In this document: piece after piece, positions 1-10,100 of the stretch
Layout of the letters: each line of letters starts with the position of its first letter
Numbering within the stretch: the first letter of the stretch is position 1
Assembly (NCBI GenBank): GCA_041675505.1
Contig: JBAYTR010000016.1
Coordinates: 1-64,000 of the forward strand
Direction of reading: 5' to 3'
DNA: 64,000 nucleotides
DNA from: JAGPCK01 sp041675505
GTDB taxonomy: Bacteria; Bacteroidota; Bacteroidia; UKL13-3
Position numbers and translations under genes: made by a program
The notes under the pieces: generated by a model
The model's database searches: none
Told to the model about the DNA's origin: nothing
Seen by the model: only the letters and a program-made list of their open reading frames with translations

Positions 1-144
1 AATCAGGAACTGAATGATTATCTAATAAGAGAAATGTCCAAACAGACTTATCTAACAAAAAAACAGTTTACTGATTTTGCAAAATGTACAATTTCCGAGT
101 TAGAATACATAGAAATTCTAAAGAAGCAAAACATTATCTCATAA
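1..144 (+). CDS. C-terminal fragment of an unknown protein
   Basis: An open frame runs in from the left edge and stops at TAA 142-144, giving 47 residues. The fragment is rich in Lys, Ile and Glu and looks helical. It has no cysteine cluster, membrane segment or T9SS tail. I do not recognise the family, and the start lies outside the window. Composition is AT-rich and plausible for this genome, but such a short tail could be fortuitous, so confidence is modest. Confidence 0.45.
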   Translation, partial: NQELNDYLIREMSKQTYLTKKQFTDFAKCTISELEYIEILKKQNIIS

Positions 145-178
145 AGCTTCATTTAGGATACACCCTCCTTCGTATCTC

Positions 179-200
179 TGGTTGACATCCCCGACAACCA
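179..200. repeat. Degenerate 22-nt palindrome, left copy
   Basis: A 6-bp outer stem (TGGTTG/CAACCA) surrounds a TCCC centre with two internal mismatches. It has the same length, outer arms and centre as the perfect palindrome at 1630-1653. The two copies bracket the T9SS gene at 206-1561. It lies just past the stop of that minus-strand gene, so it could also act in transcript 3'-end formation, although no T-run follows. Confidence 0.5.
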
Positions 201-205
201 AAAAT

Positions 206-1561
206 TCACTCCTTTACAATTTTAGCTCGTCTTCCTGCACTGTCGGTTATAAAGTAAATACCGGGCTGCAAGTGTGAAAGGGAAAGTTGTTTGGTATGAT
301 TTTCTTTTAGCAGTTGTTTGCCTGTTAAATCATAAACAGTATACTCACCCGGCTGAGTGAAATACAATTTATCCTTTACAGGGTTAGGATATAGCTGAAT
401 GATTCCTGCATGAGGAAAATGCCCCGTTGATAAAGCTCCAAAATCGAAAGGTGTGCCCCATACAGTGCTGCCCTTCTTAATGTAGGTAATAGACTTATTG
501 TTCCACTGTACCCCGCCCATGCTGCTGTAAGTATAGTATCTATCTACTCCAAAAACGTAATATTGATAATAGCCTCCGAAATCCGAACCAACCTGTGTGC
601 AACTGTCTGAACCATATTTGTAGGCCCGTATACCTTTTACAAAAGGCCAAATATTATCTATTGATCCTATTTGCACCCCCCAGAAGGGTGTTTCAAAGTT
701 ATTGGTGTTCATGATTGAAAATTGATATTGCTCGAAAGTAAACCATGACGTATCAAAGTCCTCCCATTTAGTTTTCTTATAACATGCATAAACGGTAGAA
801 TCTATATAGGCTGTTTTACCTGTAATCTTTATTAGGGCAAATTCTTTTGGTGGAGTCTCGGATGCATTTCGCGAATAGCACCACTCATCCCCCACCTCAT
901 AATTATAGATGGCATCACTGTAGTTGACAAAAAAACCTCGATTAGGATTACTCAAACCCACCAATGAATCAAGCGAATTTTTTACAGTTTCATAAAAAGG
1001 AAATTCATTCATGGTAAAGCGTTTGAGCCATCCCCGGTTTTTGCTGATGGCCATTTGCAAACCGTTGTAATCCTTTTCAGAAAATGCACCTGTGCTATCG
1101 TAGTAGTTAAGCTCTATCCATTTTACCGAGTCTTGAATATCAACTACGGTAACCAAATCTTTTTTTATCACTTTCGCTTTTACCACTGCGCCATTGGGAT
1201 AGGTATAAAAAATCCATTCGTCATGTAACTCAGTTCTTGTGCGTAGCAAAAGTGTGTCACCTGTAACCGTTAAAAAATGTTCTTCTCCGTCTCCTTTCGT
1301 CAGCATGTATTGCCCCACTTTTGAGGTGTGGTTTAATATGCTGCACCAAGGGGAAACTCCGGGTTTACGATTCGAAAACCACAGCGGACTGAAAGCATAC
1401 CTTAGGCAACCGTTTATGGTATCTGTTTTGGTAATTCTAAACGAATACACGCTGCCTCCATCCAAATAATATTGCACTCCACCATTCCAGGCGGTAGACC
1501 AGTTTTGTGCATTTGCAAAAATATTCAGGAGAAGAAAAACTACTATCAGATGTTTTTTCAT
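206..1561 (-). CDS. Secreted protein with T9SS type A sorting domain
   Basis: A protein of about 451 aa. The ATG at 1561 is preferred because it begins a classical signal peptide (MKKHLIVVFLLLNIFANAQ, then cleavage); an ATG six codons upstream would only add VIFVS-type residues. The central ~350 residues are rich in Tyr, Trp and Asp and match no family I recognise. The last ~75 residues form a type A sorting domain, with the YPNPVKDKL motif, a VYDLTGKQLL strand, a PGIYFI motif and a basic tail. Such proteins cross the inner membrane by Sec and the outer membrane by T9SS, and are then released or anchored. The gene is isolated, convergent with nothing on its left, and bracketed by related palindromes. 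Confidence 0.85.
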   Translation of the reverse strand: MKKHLIVVFLLLNIFANAQNWSTAWNGGVQYYLDGGSVYSFRITKTDTINGCLRYAFSPLWFSNRKPGVSPWCSILNHTSKVGQYMLTKGDGEEHFLTVTGDTLLLRTRTELHDEWIFYTYPNGAVVKAKVIKKDLVTVVDIQDSVKWIELNYYDSTGAFSEKDYNGLQMAISKNRGWLKRFTMNEFPFYETVKNSLDSLVGLSNPNRGFFVNYSDAIYNYEVGDEWCYSRNASETPPKEFALIKITGKTAYIDSTVYACYKKTKWEDFDTSWFTFEQYQFSIMNTNNFETPFWGVQIGSIDNIWPFVKGIRAYKYGSDSCTQVGSDFGGYYQYYVFGVDRYYTYSSMGGVQWNNKSITYIKKGSTVWGTPFDFGALSTGHFPHAGIIQLYPNPVKDKLYFTQPGEYTVYDLTGKQLLKENHTKQLSLSHLQPGIYFITDSAGRRAKIVKE

Positions 1562-1629
1562 ACTTACGAAAATAACCACCTATCAATATGATAAGCATCT
1601 TTTTCGATGAATTGATTCCTTTCCTGTCC

Positions 1630-1653
1630 GTGGTTGGCGTCCCCGCCAACCAC
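1630..1653. repeat. Perfect 10-bp-stem palindrome, right copy
   Basis: GTGGTTGGCG at 1630-1639 and CGCCAACCAC at 1644-1653 are exact reverse complements around a TCCC loop. It lies between the divergent starts of the T9SS gene (1561) and purL (1744). The G+C-rich stem stands out from its AT-rich surroundings. A degenerate copy is at 179-200. It resembles REP-type interspersed palindromes, but genome-wide copy number is unknown. Confidence 0.65.
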
Positions 1654-1710
1654 CCCCACTCCCTCAAAAAACAACTTCTCCACTTTTTTCCTCCTGCCAT
1701 AAAAGTTGCT

Positions 1711-1718
1711 TACCTTTG
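1711..1718 (+). promoter_or_regulatory. Putative -7 element of the purL promoter
   Basis: TACCTTTG matches the Bacteroidota -7 consensus TAnnTTTG exactly and lies 25 nt before the chosen GTG start. No convincing -33 TTG is found at the expected distance. Its position argues that the open frame upstream of 1744 is not translated. Confidence 0.5.
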
Positions 1719-1743
1719 CGCCTCACTCATAATCTTATATACT

Positions 1744-3987
1744 GTGACTGAGCACGTTTCACAAAAACAACTGGCCACTGTTGAACAAGCCAAACAATTG
1801 GGTCTTCGGGAAGAAGAATTCGAAAAAATTAAAGAAATACTGGGCCGTTTACCCAATTTTACTGAGTTGAGTATTTACTCAGTAATGTGGAGTGAGCACT
1901 GCTCGTACAAAAATTCCATTGTGTGGCTCAAAACATTGCCCCGCAAAGGAGATAAACTGCTGGCCGAGGCCGGAGAAGAAAATGCCGGTCTCATTGACAT
2001 TGGCAACGGACTGGCCTGTGCCTTTAAAATTGAATCACACAACCACCCTTCAGCATTGGAACCTTTTCAGGGAGCTGCTACCGGTGTGGGTGGCATAAAC
2101 CGTGATATTTTTTCTATGGGAGCCCGCCCCATTGCCAACCTCAACTCCCTGCGTTTTGGGAACATCAACAACGAGCGCACTCGCTGGTTAGTAAAAGGTG
2201 TGGTAAAAGGCATTGGCGATTACGGCAACTCTTTTGGTATTCCCACTGTAGGTGGTGAAGTATATTTTGACGATTGTTACAACATCAACCCACTGGTAAA
2301 TGCCATGAGTGTAGGTATTGCCAAAGTAGGTAAAACGGTTTCAGCTATTGCTGAAGGTGTGGGTAATCCCGTTTACATCTTTGGTTCATCTACCGGTAAA
2401 GACGGTATTCACGGAGCAGCCTTTGCTTCGAAAGATATTACAGAAGACTCTGCCAAAGATTTGCCATCAGTACAGGTGGGCGATCCGTTCTGGGAAAAAT
2501 TGATTCTGGAAGCAAGTTTAGAATTATTAGATACCGATGCGGTAGTAGGTATGCAAGACATGGGTGCGGCAGGTATTACCTGCTCTACCAGTGAGATGAG
2601 TGCCAAAAGCGGAACGGGGATGAAAGTGTGGTTGGATAAAGTGCCCATGCGTCAGGAAGGAATGAAAGACTGGGAAATTCTGCTGAGCGAATCGCAGGAG
2701 CGCATGCTGGTGATTGTGAAAAAAGGACAAGAGAAAGCAGTAGAAAAAATATTTGACAAGTGGGATCTTACCTGGGCCATTATTGGTGAGGTAACCGATA
2801 CGGCCCGCGTGCAATATTACATGAACAATGAACTGGTGGCCGACATACCGGGTGAATCATTGGTATTGGGCGGAGGTGCTCCGGTATACCACCGCGAATA
2901 CACCGAGCCGAAATACTTTGCAGAAATTGCGAAGTTCGACCAGAATACTGTTGCAGATTGCAACATGACAGAAGCGATAAACATTGCTAAAAAATTAGCC
3001 GCTAACCCCAACATCTGCTCCCGCAAATGGGTGTACAATCAATACGATTCGATGGTGGGCACGGTGAATCAAACCACCAACGCACCCAGTGATGCAGCCG
3101 TAGTAAAAGTGCGCGACAGCGACATGAGCATTGCCATGAGTGTAGATTGCAACTCACGTTATGTGTATGCCAACCCTGAAGTGGGTGCGGCCATTGCCGT
3201 GTGCGAGGCAGCCCGCAACATTGTGTGTGCCGGTGGCGAACCTGCAGGTGTTACCAACTGTTTGAATTTTGGTAATCCATACAATCCTGAGGTGTACTAC
3301 ACCTTTGTACACGCCATTAAAGGTATGGGCAAAGCCTGCACAAAACTAGGAACGCCTGTAACCGGTGGTAACGTAAGTTTCTACAACCAAAGCAGCGATG
3401 ATAATGCGGTATTTCCTACACCCACCATTGGCATGGTAGGGTTGATTGATAACAACCGCAAACACATGACACTCGACTTTAAACAAGCCGGAGATGTGGT
3501 GTATTTAATCGGAGAACACCAGAACGATATTGCTTCATCACAGTACTTAGTCAACGTGCATGGCGTGCAACAAAGTCCTGCCCCTTATTTTGATTTGGAT
3601 AAAGAATACAACGTACAGCAGGCCGTATTGAATGTGATTAAAAAAGACCTGATACAATCAGCACACGATACCAGTGAAGGCGGCTTGTTTATCACGTTAC
3701 TCGAATCAGGTATGCCTCGCGGATTGGGCGTTAACCTTAATGTTGACACCAACGGCTTACGAAACGATGCCTTACTTTTTGGTGAAGCGCAAAGTCGCGT
3801 AGTGGTGAGTGTAAAACCTGAAAATGTAACCGCTTTTGAAAATGAGTTGAAAAAATCAGGAACTACATTCAGTAAACTGGGCGAAGTGAAAGAAAACAAC
3901 ATTGCCATTAACGGAGTTGATTTCGGAACAGTGGCCGAGTATGCTAACACCTTCAACACCTCTTTAGCAGATTTGCTGAATCAATAA
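1744..3987 (+). CDS. purL: Phosphoribosylformylglycinamidine synthase II (small PurL)
   Basis: Catalyses the ATP- and ammonia-dependent conversion of FGAR to FGAM in de novo purine synthesis, in complex with PurS and the glutaminase PurQ, neither of which is in this window. From GTG 1744 the protein is 747 aa, the normal size for small PurL without a fused glutaminase domain. Visible motifs are VMWSEHCSYKN near the N terminus, ESHNHPSALEPFQGAATG in the ATP-binding core, a GGEVYF strand, and a second AIRS-like half with GGNVSFYNQ and DTSEGGL. The frame stays open upstream to an ATG at 1588. That 52-residue extension crosses the palindrome and the -7 element and does not look like PurL, so GTG 1744 is preferred. 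It converges on the next gene at a shared terminator. Confidence 0.95.
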   Translation: MTEHVSQKQLATVEQAKQLGLREEEFEKIKEILGRLPNFTELSIYSVMWSEHCSYKNSIVWLKTLPRKGDKLLAEAGEENAGLIDIGNGLACAFKIESHNHPSALEPFQGAATGVGGINRDIFSMGARPIANLNSLRFGNINNERTRWLVKGVVKGIGDYGNSFGIPTVGGEVYFDDCYNINPLVNAMSVGIAKVGKTVSAIAEGVGNPVYIFGSSTGKDGIHGAAFASKDITEDSAKDLPSVQVGDPFWEKLILEASLELLDTDAVVGMQDMGAAGITCSTSEMSAKSGTGMKVWLDKVPMRQEGMKDWEILLSESQERMLVIVKKGQEKAVEKIFDKWDLTWAIIGEVTDTARVQYYMNNELVADIPGESLVLGGGAPVYHREYTEPKYFAEIAKFDQNTVADCNMTEAINIAKKLAANPNICSRKWVYNQYDSMVGTVNQTTNAPSDAAVVKVRDSDMSIAMSVDCNSRYVYANPEVGAAIAVCEAARNIVCAGGEPAGVTNCLNFGNPYNPEVYYTFVHAIKGMGKACTKLGTPVTGGNVSFYNQSSDDNAVFPTPTIGMVGLIDNNRKHMTLDFKQAGDVVYLIGEHQNDIASSQYLVNVHGVQQSPAPYFDLDKEYNVQQAVLNVIKKDLIQSAHDTSEGGLFITLLESGMPRGLGVNLNVDTNGLRNDALLFGEAQSRVVVSVKPENVTAFENELKKSGTTFSKLGEVKENNIAINGVDFGTVAEYANTFNTSLADLLNQ

Positions 3988-4000
3988 CTTATTTCTTTTA

Positions 4001-4041
4001 CAACAAAAAAGGTCAACTGATGCAGTTGATCTTTTTTGTTG
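4001..4041. terminator. Bidirectional terminator between purL and the 940-aa gene
   Basis: A 19-bp stem with one G-T wobble (arms 4001-4019 and 4023-4041) and a 3-nt loop. The arms end in A-run/T-run sequence, so it provides a U-tract on both strands. It sits exactly between two convergent genes. Confidence 0.85.
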
Positions 4042-4059
4042 AGTTATAATGAAGCTCCC

Positions 4060-6882
4060 TTATTTCAACTTCACCAATTTTTGCTGTATGGCATCATTAC
4101 CGTTGCGTATGTTCACTATGTAAACGCCTTTGGCCAGATTAGCTAAGCTGCTTAAATCTATGCTCAGTGTGCCTTGTCCGCTTGATAAAGTAGTTTGTGT
4201 GTAATGCTTGCGGCCACTAAGGTCATATACTTCTATGGTTACATTGCCTTCGCTTACATTGGTTAACGTAAGGTTCAGTTTCTCTGTAAACGGATTGGGG
4301 TTGATGGCTTCAATAGTAACTCCATTGTCTTGTTTGTTGTTACTTACAGCTATGGTTTTACTGTAGTCAAACTCTCCGTTAAAGTCAACCTGTTTTAAGC
4401 GGTAGTACAATATGCTGTTGCTGCCAAATGGAGCAACATCCGTATAGTTGTAGTTGATTGGAGTGTGGCTGTTGCCTGAACCCTTTACTTCGCCAATTTG
4501 TTCAAAGTTGCGGCCATCTGTACTGCGTTCTACTTCAAAATGACTGTTGTTGGTTTCAGTGGCAGTGACCCAGCTCAACTCTACATTATCAACTACTTTT
4601 TTGCCGGTGAAGCTTAACCATTCTACAGGTAGTGGGCCTCCCAAATTACTCACCCCAAACGGTGAAAAAGAGGTAATGCCGGTGCGTGTTTGTGTAAAAG
4701 GGTTGCTGCCGGAGGATGCAGAAGCCGATGTAGCCATCCAGTTCCCTCCTGTATAATGAGCAACAAAACAACTATTTCGTGTAAAGCCACTTAATTCATG
4801 ACCGGCCAACCATTGCAGGGTAATACTCACGTTACTTCCGCCTGCAGTACCTTCACTCACAAACCAAGTGCGGTTAACCGCGTTGGTGGTAATGCTTGTG
4901 CCTGTGGCAGTGGTACCCGAAAAGGCAGTATTGGTGCCAGCTATTACGCTCACACCAAATTCATCCGAAGTACCCGAATTCACCAGAGTTACCGGGTTGT
5001 ATGAGGAATTGTTATGCGCTACCGGAAACACCACTGAACCTGTTCGCCCACCCGACCCGATGTTCTGTATTTTCAGCACTCCGGTTCCGTTGGTTACAAT
5101 GCAGCTGCCCCCGGTAGAATTCGTAACCGAATTGGTTGTGCCCGACAATGTCAGGTTATAACTGTCCAGGCGTATGCGGCCACCGGCCAGGTCCACATCC
5201 CCGCTCACTGTCACATTTCCGCCAAGGGTTGTACCTGAAGCGTTGTTGATGGTGAGCTTGCTGTAACTACCGGCCGGAATGGTTTGCGCTGCCGTGCCAT
5301 TAAATTCCATTTCCCCGTTGGTTACCGTGAATGTGCCGTTCTGGCTAAAAGTGCCCGACACTGAGAGTTTCGATGCAGCATTGTCCAGCGTAAGCGTGGC
5401 CCCCGAACCAATGGTGAGGTTATTACATGTCCGGGCATCCGAAATAACCGGCATATAGGTAGCCCCTGAACTGATGGTTACATTTGTACTGGAATCGGGT
5501 ACCATGGGGCAGGTCCAGTTGGCCGTATTGCTCCAGGCCGTGCTGGTGCCACCCAACCAAGTGCCCGGGGTATTCACCGTAATGGCAATGGCTGTTGATG
5601 TATTGGACGTGCAGGAACCAGAGTAAACAATTCTTCTGTACCAGGTGGTTTGACTTAAGGAACCCGGACTGTAATTTTGCGTGTTGTTGGTTCCAGATGC
5701 CGAGCTGAACCCGGCAGTGCTGCTGGTAACTGAACTTTGCCACAAATACGTGTATGAACCTACTTCGCCCGTTGGCGTTGTACCCGTCAACCCGGAAGGT
5801 GTTGACCCGGTGCAAATGGTTTGCGCGCTGCTCACCGTATTGTTGGCAATCGCATTCGGTTGTGTCACATTAAACTTAATCTCAATGGTGCAGGTGCCGG
5901 TATCCGATACCGTGCAGTAATACGTGCCTGCGGTTAACGAAGATCTGCTGGAAGTAGTTTGGGAGCCGGGCGACCACAGGTAGCTATACGTGCTCGATCC
6001 GGTAATGGTTACACCGGCTGCGCCAGTGCTGCCACCATTGCAGGTAACGTTGGTGGTTGACAGCGAAAGGCCCGTCATGGACGGACAGAAAAAGTAAAAT
6101 ACCTGATACGATTGCCACTTGGTGGTGGTGGAGTTAAATATCCAGAACAGGTTATTGCAATAGTAAATGGCGACCGTTGACGGTTTGGTGGTTCCCAAGG
6201 GCAGGTTGCACAACCCCGTGTATGCACCGGTGGTGGTGTAAAACAGCAACCGCCCTTTAGCATAATCAAACTGTGCGTATTCATACCCGCTAACCCCTGT
6301 GTACATTACCGTGAATGAATTAATTGATGACCCCGATGGAGTTCCGGATAACGTCACGTTACTAACAGTTCCATTGGAGCTTCGGCTCACCCTGCGGAAG
6401 CCAGTGCCTGCACCACCTGCAGAATACACCATTTCATTGCTGTCGGCATCAAAAGATGCGCAGGCATTGATGTAGGACGTATTATTAGTTGAATAGATAC
6501 TGGTGCTGGCACCCGTGGCATAGAAACTGCCGTTGAGCGTCAGTTTGCGCACCCCCGCTGTGTTGTAACCATTCCCCTCCAGCTGGCCGGTGCCTGTATT
6601 GTACCACAGCCCCCGGTGATCATAGTCGGTGCTGCCCGTATTAAGCAACGTGCCTGATGTATTAAATGTTTCCAGTTTCAGGCCGTTGCTGCCACCCTCC
6701 GAACTGTAATAGCGGCCATTGGTTCCATCATAGGCCACTGCGGTTCGGTTTTGACCTCCACCTGAGCAGTTCAGGTACAGAGAGGTTTGCGTAGCTGTGT
6801 CTTTGGGAATGCCCAAAACTTTAGCGGCAAAAAGATTGTGCGTCAATAAATAGGTTACCGTAAAAATGATAATTCTGGCCAT
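4060..6882 (-). CDS. T9SS type A surface protein with SprB-type repeat
   Basis: A 940-aa exported protein. A short hydrophobic signal (IIIFTVTYLLTHNLFAAK) is followed by ~250 residues of Ser/Thr/Gly/Asn-rich sequence resembling a beta-propeller or stalk. A SprB-like repeat at about residues 270-345 contains TNVTCNGGSTGAAGVTITG and TAGTYYCTVSDTGTC. Next come an Ig-like segment (350-440) and a beta-solenoid-like stretch around 440-700 (TWLGGTSTAWSNTANW, then many NGTFTVTNG-type strands). The final ~190 residues match the end of the 2682-aa protein at 7170 almost exactly and close with the type A sorting domain (NPNPFTEKLNL, VYDLSGRKHY, AKGVYIVNIR). SprB repeats occur in gliding adhesins, so an adhesive or structural surface role is plausible but inferred. 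Confidence 0.88.
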   Translation of the reverse strand: MARIIIFTVTYLLTHNLFAAKVLGIPKDTATQTSLYLNCSGGGQNRTAVAYDGTNGRYYSSEGGSNGLKLETFNTSGTLLNTGSTDYDHRGLWYNTGTGQLEGNGYNTAGVRKLTLNGSFYATGASTSIYSTNNTSYINACASFDADSNEMVYSAGGAGTGFRRVSRSSNGTVSNVTLSGTPSGSSINSFTVMYTGVSGYEYAQFDYAKGRLLFYTTTGAYTGLCNLPLGTTKPSTVAIYYCNNLFWIFNSTTTKWQSYQVFYFFCPSMTGLSLSTTNVTCNGGSTGAAGVTITGSSTYSYLWSPGSQTTSSRSSLTAGTYYCTVSDTGTCTIEIKFNVTQPNAIANNTVSSAQTICTGSTPSGLTGTTPTGEVGSYTYLWQSSVTSSTAGFSSASGTNNTQNYSPGSLSQTTWYRRIVYSGSCTSNTSTAIAITVNTPGTWLGGTSTAWSNTANWTCPMVPDSSTNVTISSGATYMPVISDARTCNNLTIGSGATLTLDNAASKLSVSGTFSQNGTFTVTNGEMEFNGTAAQTIPAGSYSKLTINNASGTTLGGNVTVSGDVDLAGGRIRLDSYNLTLSGTTNSVTNSTGGSCIVTNGTGVLKIQNIGSGGRTGSVVFPVAHNNSSYNPVTLVNSGTSDEFGVSVIAGTNTAFSGTTATGTSITTNAVNRTWFVSEGTAGGSNVSITLQWLAGHELSGFTRNSCFVAHYTGGNWMATSASASSGSNPFTQTRTGITSFSPFGVSNLGGPLPVEWLSFTGKKVVDNVELSWVTATETNNSHFEVERSTDGRNFEQIGEVKGSGNSHTPINYNYTDVAPFGSNSILYYRLKQVDFNGEFDYSKTIAVSNNKQDNGVTIEAINPNPFTEKLNLTLTNVSEGNVTIEVYDLSGRKHYTQTTLSSGQGTLSIDLSSLANLAKGVYIVNIRNGNDAIQQKLVKLK

Positions 6883-7111
6883 GCTAGTCTAGTTTAAACC
6901 GGCAATATAAATTATTATATATTTAATACAACCGTATATTTTACAAGCACCCGACCTAAGTTCGTACGATAACTAAATCGCACCAATCTTCAATATATTC
7001 TAATCAAATGTATAACATAAACACTAAGTCCTCTTTATATCTATATAGGACGTTGATGCTTAACTACTGAAAAGAAACAGATGTTTGAACTTTTGAACAT
7101 TGAAAGGGTTT

Positions 7112-7147
7112 ACAAAGGCGACACCACTTAAGTGATGTCGCCTTTGT
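7112..7147 (-). terminator. Hairpin after the 2682-aa gene
   Basis: Arms 7112-7129 and 7130-7147 form an 18-bp near-perfect palindrome with one wobble or mismatch. It lies 22 nt beyond the stop codon of the giant minus-strand gene. Only a weak U-rich stretch follows, so termination efficiency is uncertain. Confidence 0.65.
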
Positions 7148-7169
7148 AATAAAAGCAATAGTGGGTAAT

Positions 7170-10100
7170 TTATCTTGATTTCACCAGTTTCTGACGAATA
7201 GCATCATTGCCGTTGCGAATGTTAACTATATAAACTCCTTTAGCCAGGTTAGCTAAGCTGCTTAAGTCAATGCTCAGTGTACCTTGTCCGGTAGATACAG
7301 TGGTTTGTGTGTAGTGCTTGCGACCACTTAGGTCATATACTTCTATGGTTACATTGCCTTCGCTTACATTGGTTAGCGTAAGATTTAGCTTCTCTGTAAA
7401 CGGATTGGGGTTGATGGCTTCAATAGTTACACCATTGCTTTGTTTGCTGTTGCCTACTGCTATGGTTTTGCTAAACTCATACTCTCCGTTAAAGTCAACT
7501 TGTTTTAAGCGGTAGTACAAAATGCTGTTGGTACCAAATGGAGCCACATCAGTATAGTTGTAGTTAAGTGGCGTGAAGCTGTTGCCTGCTCCTTTTACTT
7601 CACCAACATATTCAAAGTTGCGGCCATCAGTACTACGCTCTACTTCAAAATGACTGTTGTTGATTTCGGTGGCTGTAATCCAGCTTAACTCTACGTTGTC
7701 AAACACTTTTTTGCCTGTGAAACTTATCCATTCTACTGGTAAAGGATTATTTACATCATTCAACGTAAACTCTGAGAAGCTGTTTAAGCCGGCCATGGTA
7801 ACTGTATTGGCTGTTGTATTAATAGTACTTGCATAACTAATCCAGTTTTGACCACTACTCATTTTAGCTAATTTAGCATCAGTTTCTGCTGCAATAGTTC
7901 CCAAAAGGGCATCATCGTAATACAGCACCACATCATAGGTAAATCCTGTAGTAACATCTGGTGTTAACACCCAATAAGCATTGCTATATTTAGCACCTGA
8001 TACAGAACCACCGCTTGTAGTGTTGTTAGGCCAGCTGCCGGGCCAGTATTTGTAGGTAGTCCATGAGGTAGGCAGTGTGCCCGATTGCCAGGTAACCGTA
8101 GCCACAGTTTTACCTGCAAAGGTGAATGTTTGCGTATTACCTAAACCAATGGTACCTGAAAGTGTAATGTTCGGTGGGTTAACACCGGGAGTGAATTCAT
8201 CTGAACCAATGTCGCTACCGCCCGCGGCTAGTGTTGTTGAACGACCTGCACTGGCACTACCATAATCTTCCGTTTGCCCGCTTATCTGAACTGCTCTTCC
8301 ATTAATGTACCAACACTCAGTGTTACCTGTTACAATGTTGAGGTTACCTGTAGAAGTAGATGTAAAAAGATTAGATGCTGAAACGTTGGCTGTCTCTTCT
8401 GCTGCTGAGTAGGTATCTTTTACTGAATTAGTTTGCCAGTTGGCAAAGTTGTAGTTAGTACCTGCGTAATCTCCGATAGTTGATGCTGAACTGCTCACCA
8501 ACAGATTATAGTTGCTGGTAACTGACGCCCATCCTGTAGTGCTTGATGTACCAATGGCACAATGAGCACCTGTACCACCCGTACGCGCATTGTAGAAAAT
8601 ATTATTTCTTATGTCTTTTGTGCCAGATGTAACAGCTCTGTAAAAGGCATAGGTTTTATTTGTGCCTGAGGTTGAAGCACCGGATACATAAATGCTGTTG
8701 TAATAAAAGTTATCTGTTCCAGTTCCATTCAAATAAACTCCCATTGCTCTGCTCTCATTTCCCGAAGCATTACCCACTGAAATCTGATTATTGGAGTAAG
8801 TTGTCGATCCTGAAGCGACATGAATACCCATAGCGTATGGCGCATAAGTAGCTCCGGTATTTGCACTGGACACGTTTATATTGTATATCCGGTTGCGTTT
8901 AACAACGGCTCCTGCGCTTCCACCTGCAACGGTTATCCCTTTTGCAAAATGATAATTGGTGGTGAAACCTGTTGATGTATTAGAGAGATTGTAAATAGAG
9001 TTCCCCTCAACAACTGCAGTGGCAGAAAGTGACGAATAGTACATTCCCACAGGACCGTATGGAGTAGTTGTTACACCTGATGAGTTATATTCTTTACTTA
9101 CAATATCACGAATAGTATTATTCTTTACTGTAAGCGTTCCACTAACCGTTGAATAAATCCCCACATGACCATAGGAATTTTGATCAACCGTAGTGGTAGT
9201 AAAATTACCAATTGTATTATTCTGCACATCAACCGTGCCTGAACCGGCAATAGAAATTCCCCTGAATGTAGTTCCGGCTGAGGAGGTAAAGTTATCATAA
9301 CTGTTCGCTAACCCCCCGATAGTATTACCTGAAGAGGTTCCGATGTTAGCTGAACCTGCAGTGAGGTAAATAGGATAACAGGTATTAGAAGAAGGGAAAG
9401 TGAAATTAGAGATGGTATTCCCCTGAATACTACTGGCTGTTGCAGTACCCAAAGTAAGGTAGATGCAGTAAGTTGTGCTTGCACAACTCATGGCTGTTCC
9501 TGAACGATCTGTTGCAGCTCCTCCAATGCTGTTGTTACTAATGGTGTGGCCCGTACTGCTACCAACAACGTAAATGCCATAAAATATTGAAGTAGTAGAC
9601 CCGCCATCAAAGTATATCATGTTGTTGGAAATGGTGTGGTCATTTCCGGCATCAGAGCGAATCTGATAGGTAGCCGTAGATCTTGCACTGTTGTGGTGCA
9701 CCTTGTTGTAGCGAATAGTTTGCCCGGTGGCTGCAAAGTTCATTACACCCACTGATGTAAAGTTATAAATGTCATTTCCATCAGCAGCAGTTGAACCACC
9801 CACTGTAGTATTACCATTATTTGCACTACTGCCAATATAAATGGCCACACCCGGTACACCAACTGTTCCGGGAGTACCTACTGCATCTCTTATGGTATTT
9901 GCAGCAATGGTATTTCCACTATTGATGCCGGTAGTTCCTATAACCATTGTACCTCTTGAAGTAGTAGTCGCGTTGGTTTCTAAAGTACAGTTACGTACCA
10001 TATTATTGGTACTACCACCATTAATTTCTATGGCTGCATAACAACTGGCTGAAGTGGCATGTGTATTTACAATACGAATGTATTGCCCGCTGCCACCGCT

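Noticed and set aside
1588..1743. N-terminal 52-residue extension of PurL
   Set aside because: It covers a palindrome and a -7 promoter element, and the residues (Phe/Leu/Pro-rich) do not match PurL N-termini.
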